From contig OZ237735.1 in the NCBI GenBank assembly GCA_965178125.1, positions 310,001 through 374,000 of the forward strand: a DNA stretch of 64,000 bases, read 5' to 3'. Both the position numbers and the translations under genes were made by a program. The DNA comes from Bilabrum cf. latius. Lineage: Eukaryota; Bigyra: Bicosoecida; Bigyra; Bicosoecida. The notes under the pieces were generated by a model that saw only the letters and a program-made list of their open reading frames with translations, was not told where the DNA came from and ran no database searches. Shown here piece after piece: positions 58,917-64,000 of the stretch (positions are counted from its first letter, which is position 1; every line of letters starts with the position of its first letter).

Positions 58917-59336
58917 TTGGTATTGCTAGTTGGCTTGGTTGATAGTGGTTATCGTTCGGCAGAGTCCCCGACGTTCGCGACGAGTGCTGCCAATGCATTT
59001 GCATGTTTGCGCGATGTAGGAGCTGAGACTCTTCATATTTCGCAGATACTGACCGATATATCAGCAAAATAGCCGTGCCCGAGCCGAAAAAAAGAAAACC
59101 CTAGGCTCGGGCGGAGGGCGCCCCTGCCCGAGCCCAATGCTAGGCTCGGGCGCAGGTGCTTGGCGCCCGAGCCTAACATTCCGCTCGGGCGCGATAGCTG
59201 AAATCGCGGCAAACCCAGTTTAAATATAAAATGATTCGGCTCGGGCAAAGTTGCCTTTTGCCCGAGCCGAAAGTTTGGCTCGGGCAGGGGCGCCCTCCGC
59301 CACAGCCCAAAGTTCCGCTGCGGCGCCAGCGGGGGA
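58345..59336 (-). mobile_element. Truncated inverted copy of the TIR element (copy 2)
   Basis: It matches 37783 to about 38775 of copy 1 in reverse orientation, including a full 275-bp terminal repeat (59062-59336) and the LFDEEETDL-coding fragment. The other terminal repeat and the distal interior are absent. The inner breakpoint (about 58345-58350) lies inside the pectate-lyase-like gene. The outer end lies 75 bp before the GH31 start codon. The loss suggests an aborted or later-deleted insertion, or ectopic recombination. Confidence 0.85.
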
Positions 59337-59410
59337 CGCGGTGCATCATGATGAGGCATTCTCATAGATATTGGCTTCTCCCGCGCTATTTCCTTGCTTT
59401 CGCACGAAGT

Positions 59411-61988
59411 ATGAGGTCTGTGACCACCTTAGTCTTGGCAAGTGCATGCTCATTTGTGCTAGGATTCCGTGACCCAACCCCGCTGCCCCATGGAATCTCT
59501 GTCGACGTCAACGGAAGCCCGGTCAGCTTGGAAATCTTCGGTCAGTCCGCCTTCCGCCTTGGTGTGGGGCGGGATGGCCACGACAGCAGCCTTTTTGTGG
59601 TTGATCCCCAGTCGTACGCCGGTTTCAAGCAGATCCAGAACGGATCATACGTTGGAATCTCGACGTCGTTCGGAAGCCTCCAGATCGATCCACAGTCAGC
59701 GGCGTTCTAGATGCTGGACTCCAACGGGGAGATTCTCACGCAGTCCAGCAACCTATTCCCAAGCGAAGACCGAGCCGGTTCAAGCACTTGCGATAACCCG
59801 AGGCAGGGCATGGATGCCCAAAACCCAGTTCGTGTGGACGGTGGCGGAGCTTACTCTGGACAGACGCAGGCCTCGTGCTGCGCAATGTGCGACAAGAACA
59901 GTCAGTGCACGGCCTGGGTGTACGCTACCTCTGATCCTTCCCAGGGTGACAACTGCTGGCTGCTCAAGTCGAGCACCGGCACGTTTTCGGCCGGCGATCG
60001 CGTGTTCGGCGGCTCGGTGGTGCCTCCCCCTCCCCCGCCCGGCCGGTCGATCCAGCTCAACCACGACGGCGACGCCCTCTTCTTCGGCTCTGGTACCGAT
60101 GAGGGGTCATCCTCTCAGCTCGTGCGCACGAGCGGAGAGGCGAGCGTGGGGAACACCGTGATCCACACCCCGTACTACTGGTCCAGCGCCGGGTACTCTG
60201 CCCTGGGTCTGCGCCAGTCCAAGTGGCAGCAGCAGCAGAGCGGCAGCGGCGGCCAGCGGATCAACTGGCAGTACGTCACGGACCTCTACCTGATGCCAGC
60301 GGCTACCTCCGATGAAGGCACCGCTGCCCTCTTCGAGCTGACCGGCACCCCCCCTGTGCCACCGAGGTACGCCCTCGGCTTCTTCGCCTGCAGGTGGGGC
60401 TGGGACCACGAGGACTACATCTGGTCCATCCTGGACCAGTTCAGGGGAGGCTCGTACCCCATCGATTCGATCATCTCGGATTTCAGGTGAGTGATGAGCT
60501 CGTTGCTTCGGAATCTCGCATTGCGCCGCAGCCTTGTTTGAATGCTCCACTGCTCACTCACCACCGCTGCCTCGTCTCTTGTCCCTTGCGTTCTATGCAC
60601 CCTCCCGCAGCTGGTTCACGAACGAGAGCGACTACAACTTTCCTCCGACCGGCGAGTCGTTCTACGAGGACTTCGGGTACAACCCCGCGACGTACCCCAA
60701 CCCCCAGAGCGAGTACCAGCGCATGCACTCACAGTACGACATCCTCTTCGGCGGCATCCGCAAGCCTCGGCTGGGGAACTCGCAGCTGCTGCAGCAGGCC
60801 TACAGCAACGGGTGGACGCTCGGGCAGGATGACCGCAACTTGAACTACTCCGAGTCTGCGGTCCGCGACTGGTACACCCAGCAGCAGATGCACTACCACA
60901 AGGACGGGGTTACGTTCTACTGGAACGACGAGGGAGAGACGGAGCTGTTCACCTTCTACTGGTGGAACGTGGCGCAGGTGCAGACGCTGGAGCAGTTCAA
61001 CAGCAAGCTCAGGTTCTTCAGCATCAACCGCGCCTTCACGCCCGGCATGGCCAGGCTCGGCGCCTCGATTTGGACCGGTGACGTCCCGGCCTCCTGGGAC
61101 AACCTCAAGGGCGCCTCGGGATACGCTCTGAACTACGGGCTGGCATCCATGCCGTACGTAGCGTACGACACGGGAGGCTTCGCGGGCGACACGACCACCT
61201 TGATGCTGGTGCGTTGGTACTGGATCGCTGCCCTCTCCCCCATCATGCGGGTGCACTCGACGCATGCCAACGTGCCTCACTTCCCATTCCTATGGGGCGA
61301 GCCTGCCGGCAGCGCCATGAAGCAGGCGCTCGAGCTGAGGTACAGGATGGTGCCCTACCTGTACTCGCTGGCGCACCGCCTAACCAGCGAGCATAAGCTC
61401 ATCATGCGGCCCCTGATCGCGGACTTTCTGTCCACGGACCGCTCCGTCGCCTACATCTCGACCCAGTGGATGGTGGGCGATGGCCTCATGGCAGCGCCCT
61501 GCGTCAGCCAAGACAACTCGAGCAACACGTACTTCCCACTGGGCTCCGGCACCTGGTTCGAGTTCAACTCCACGGCCACGCACTCGGAGGGCACCAACCA
61601 GACCTTCTCGAACATGCCCCTGGACCAGATGCCACTCTACGCCAGGGCAGGCACCGTCCTTCCCCTGGGCCCCGTGGTGCAGAGCACCCGGCAGCTGCCC
61701 GGTGGGGACCTGGAGATCCACGTGTACGCGGGGGCGGACGGCAGCTTCACTTTCGTTGAGGACGACGGGGAGACCCACGACTACTCCACTTCGCCCAGCA
61801 CCGCCACCAAGCAGACCGAGTTCAAGTGGGACGACGCCTCGAGGACGCTGTCATGGACCGTGACCGGGTCCTACGACGGCCCCACCAACTTCAAGAGCGG
61901 GCAGGCGCGCTGCTTCACCCAGGGACACAGCGTGCCCACCGTGTCCTCGGTGGTCTCTCTAGCCTCGTCTGGCTCGCTGCAGTGCTGA
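59411..61988 (+). CDS. Secreted glycoside hydrolase family 31 (alpha-glucosidase/xylosidase-like) with PAN-like insert, 2 exons
   Basis: ATG 59411 gives a signal peptide (MRSVTTLVLASACSFVLG); an in-frame ATG at 59348 would lengthen it but lies 12 bp from the transposon end. Exons 59411-60486 and 60611-61988 (124-nt intron) encode 817 aa ending in TGA. One TAG (59708, AAF-Q-MLDSNGE) lies in the N-terminal beta-sandwich. A Cys-rich PAN/apple-like insert follows (SCCAMCDKNSQCTAWVY, DNCWLLKSSTG) with a poly-Pro linker. GH31 barrel signatures: PPRYALGFFACRWGW, nucleophile motif FYWNDEGE, acid/base region WTGDVPASWDNLK, then DTGGFAGD. C-terminal sandwich: GDGLMAAPC, PLYARAGTVLPLGP, FVEDDGETHDY. Acts on alpha-linked glycosides outside the cell; the specificity cannot be read from the sequence. 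Confidence 0.93.
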
Positions 61989-62353
61989 GGAGAGACTGCT
62001 CAGCACACACGGCGCGCGTTGGAACGGTGCTGCTTTGCTCTGGCTGCCTGCCAGCCAAGAGAGGGGCATGCGGTGGGCGAACGAACAGATCCAAGTCGCG
62101 AGAGATGGGATTCGGGGTCGACTAGGATCATGGTGCAGGGCCAGTCATTCGTTTGACTTGCCCTGCAGTGGCTGATGAGGTCGCTGCTGCGTGTGTTTGC
62201 CAGCCCGCTCTCCGATGGAGTGCAAACTCGTCGGGAGCCCTCTGGCGTCGGCCATCGGTTTTGGGATTGGATCAATTAGATCCATTGAATGGCCGAGCCG
62301 CCAATTCGTTTTCGCGATGTCAATCTTAGATTCTGTACCTGGGGCAATCCAGT
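61989..62353. other. Intergenic between convergent GH31 and cyclophilin genes
   Basis: Both genes end here, so it holds two 3' UTRs. No further gene or RNA is recognised. Confidence 0.5.
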
Positions 62354-63439
62354 TCAAGGTCCACCCTTGCCCAAATCGGGCCCCGCTCCGTCCCGTGCCG
62401 CCCCGCCACTCGCCGCCTCTCCCTCCCCCGCTGGACCAGCCGACCCCTTCGGCGGCTTGAACTCGCCGCACTCGAGCACCGTCCACTCGTCCACTGGCCT
62501 CTCATTCAGCGCCGTGACCTTGGACATCTCCTCCAGGGCATCCAGCCCGCTCACCACCCTGCCAACGGCCTGGGCCTTGCCGTCCAGCGCGGGCAGGGAG
62601 CGCAGCGTGACGTAAAATTGAGACGCGTTCGAGTTGGGCACGCCGCTCCCAGCCATGCCCACCACGCCTGCAGAGGCATGCGACAGCTTCAAGTGCTCGT
62701 CCGCAAAGCATCCTTGCTTGGAAGTCGGATCCACGAACCCCTCGGGCACGGCCAGGGCGCCCTCAGGGCGGGCGTCGCCAGCGAAGGACGAGACGCCGCC
62801 GTCACCATGCCCCCCGGCCACGTCCCCGCCTTGCACGAAGCCAGCCTCCACCACACGATGAAATGGGGTGCCTTTGTAGTGCAACACTTCGCCACCAGGC
62901 CCCTTCCCGCACTCCCCGGTGCACAGGGCCCTGAAGTTGTCCGCGGCCCGTGGGCACGAATCGTGAAACAGCTCAATGATGATCTCCTTGGGAGACACCT
63001 CGCCTGCCCGCCCGACTTGCATGTACACCAACGGTTGCCTCAGCGCTAGTAGTGCAGAAGATCTTTCAGACTGCGTCTTGTCAGCAAGTTTTGGCTCATC
63101 CATTACCTGCCCGGTCCAATCCAGCGAGCTTCGCGCCCATCTTGCAAGCCCACTGGCATCTCCTAAAAGATCCCTACTCGGCAACATCACGACGCAACAG
63201 TCCTTTTTCCATGATCCAACCAGGTCGGTGTTATTACGTCTCCATTCATCGTAGTCACTTGGCAGGAGAGCGGTAGCTTCGCAGGATACATGTGAATATG
63301 ACGAAGCCAACCGTCGTCCCAACTCCTCAGCGGCATGATATGCGGCCGAACTGACGTTGCCAACTATACTCAAAACAACTGGCTCGATCTCATCCGTTCC
63401 TGCCATGCAATCAGCAGCTTTCGTATCTACAACGGACAT
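62354..63439 (-). CDS. PPIL6-like cyclophilin-type peptidyl-prolyl isomerase
   Basis: ATG 63439 to TGA 62354-62356, 361 aa, intronless, no TAG. An N-terminal region of about 130 residues (VVLSIVGNVSSAAYHAAEEL, LLGDASGLARWARSSLDW) resembles the extension of animal PPIL6. The cyclophilin domain follows: IIIELFHDSCPRAADNFRAL, CTGE, HYKGTPFHRVVEAGFVQGGD, GVVGMAGSGVPNSNASQFYV, LDGKAQAVGRVVSGLDALEE. The canonical catalytic FHR and QGGD are kept. The cyclosporin-contact Trp before LDGK is Ala here (LPALDGK). A Gly/Ala-rich tail is present. In many eukaryotes PPIL6 tracks with cilia; that is family knowledge, not visible here. Confidence 0.88.
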   Translation of the reverse strand: MSVVDTKAADCMAGTDEIEPVVLSIVGNVSSAAYHAAEELGRRLASSYSHVSCEATALLPSDYDEWRRNNTDLVGSWKKDCCVVMLPSRDLLGDASGLARWARSSLDWTGQVMDEPKLADKTQSERSSALLALRQPLVYMQVGRAGEVSPKEIIIELFHDSCPRAADNFRALCTGECGKGPGGEVLHYKGTPFHRVVEAGFVQGGDVAGGHGDGGVSSFAGDARPEGALAVPEGFVDPTSKQGCFADEHLKLSHASAGVVGMAGSGVPNSNASQFYVTLRSLPALDGKAQAVGRVVSGLDALEEMSKVTALNERPVDEWTVLECGEFKPPKGSAGPAGEGEAASGGAARDGAGPDLGKGGP

Positions 63440-63549
63440 TCCTCAATTTCGAGTACCGGTTGCAACCAGATGCACTGCACGAACTGAGCCGGACGCCCGG
63501 CGGACAGCAACTGCAAGTGAGGTCGCCGACACCTGGGAGTGCGGCACCC

Positions 63550-64000
63550 ATGAGTTTTTCTCTGGGAATTATTCTTATCCACGGCATGGCTGCGTTTGCG
63601 AACCAAGCTGAAATTGGGGGAATGGCAAGCGGCAAGTCCGTCAGTCCTGTCTCGGAAAGCCCCGGTGTGGGCAGCCAGACGAATGTTGACGGAATCATTC
63701 CGCCTGATATCCGCAGCTAGATTGAACGTGCAGCTAGAGAATAGGCCCAGCGTGACATTGAGCAACTGTTGAGGTCCAGGCAGTCGAAACGGACCGGCGT
63801 GCCGAAGCAGAATCGACGAATCCGGGCAATAGTTTATGACGATGGCACTGTGGAGGAATGCTGTTCTTGCAGTAGTGCTGCTGCCGGTGGGCCCCCACCC
63901 ACGTAGACGTAGGGCAAAAAGCGGCAGTCGTCTGTCCAATTTGACGAGACACCCTCAGGATTGCCCTCTGGCATTCTCCCTGGCTCCATTGAAGAATCAA
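63550..64000 (+). CDS. Unknown protein, 5' part only (runs off window)
   Basis: Frame open from ATG 63550 (MSFSLGIILIHGMAAF) to the window edge when TAGs at 63718, 63742, 63901 and 63907 are read as Gln. An alternative start is the next Met (MAAFANQAEIGG). A charged helix (ERAAREQAQRDIEQLLRS) followed by a basic KRTGVPKQNRRIRAIV stretch and VYDDGTVEECCSC looks like real protein. I do not recognise it. It diverges from the cyclophilin gene with about 110 bp between starts. Confidence 0.55.

Noticed and set aside
1308-64000. TAG as pyrrolysine, leucine or programmed read-through
   Set aside because: TAG occupies positions that paralogues and families fill with Gln, is far too frequent for pyrrolysine or leaky read-through, and is one base from CAG. 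Leucine would break hydrophilic positions such as KGHQK and LPGQ.
1-64000. Prokaryotic or organellar origin suggested by long ORFs and GC content
   Set aside because: GT-AG introns, cytosolic eukaryotic ribosomal proteins, USP, PWI/RS and PPIL6-like genes show nuclear eukaryotic DNA.

Overview
This is nuclear DNA of a GC-rich, gene-dense eukaryote, most likely a unicellular alga or other protist. The evidence is complete eukaryotic ribosomal protein genes (RPS16/uS9 and RPL13/eL13), GT-AG introns mostly about 85-130 nt long, an RS-rich PWI splicing-type protein, a ubiquitin protease, a RAD18-like RING ligase and a PPIL6-like cyclophilin. I cannot place the organism more precisely.

The central observation is that TAG is not a stop codon here. 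Almost every large gene has one or more in-frame TAG codons, and the conserved protein continues directly after each one. All supported ends are TAA (RPL13, RAD18-like, PWI, GH3) or TGA (RPS16, sulfatase, PAS, ARM giant, USP, ankyrin, lipase, FG-GAP giant, GH31, cyclophilin). The meaning of TAG can be read from internal paralogy. In the FG-GAP repeats the invariant Gln of KGHQKIS and FDGQLD is encoded by TAG in several units. The same reading restores the Gln after LPG in GH3, the Gln of an ankyrin LLLQAGA helix and the continuity of the USP fold. The code is therefore UAG = Gln with UAA and UGA as stops. All coordinates below use that code, so several genes are far longer than a standard-code prediction would give.

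Layout. 0.3-1.1 kb: unrecognised ORF (+). 1.3-4.4 kb: secreted sulfatase with C-terminal ricin-type lectin (-). 4.5-5.6: PWI/RS protein (-). 6.2-8.1: divergent RPS16 (-) and RPL13 (+). 8.3-9.9: RAD18-like protein (-). 11.2-11.8: open frame of unknown product (-). 12.0-13.5: PAS-domain protein (+). 13.8-26.6: giant armadillo/HEAT-like protein of about 4,225 aa with at least 13 in-frame TAGs (-). 27.1-29.1: USP deubiquitinase (-). 29.3-32.0: secreted GH3 glycosidase (-). 32.2-33.3: ankyrin protein with a 1-nt frameshift (-). 33.5-37.7: acid-lipase-like alpha/beta hydrolase (+). 37.8-39.6: non-autonomous element with 275-bp terminal inverted repeats. 40.3-54.9: giant FG-GAP membrane protein with about 31 in-frame TAGs and a 1,314-bp tandem triplication (+). 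55.5-58.9: secreted pectate-lyase-3-like protein truncated by a second, inverted, partial copy of the element (58.3-59.3). 59.4-62.0: secreted GH31 glycosidase with a PAN-like insert (+). 62.4-63.4: PPIL6-like cyclophilin (-). 63.6-64.0: start of an unknown gene (+).

Sulfatase-lectin, GH3, GH31 and the pectate-lyase-like protein are all predicted to be secreted and fit breakdown or remodelling of sulfated and plant- or algal-type polysaccharides. The FG-GAP giant looks like a surface adhesion or receptor protein. The remaining genes are housekeeping or regulatory and show no operon-like logic.
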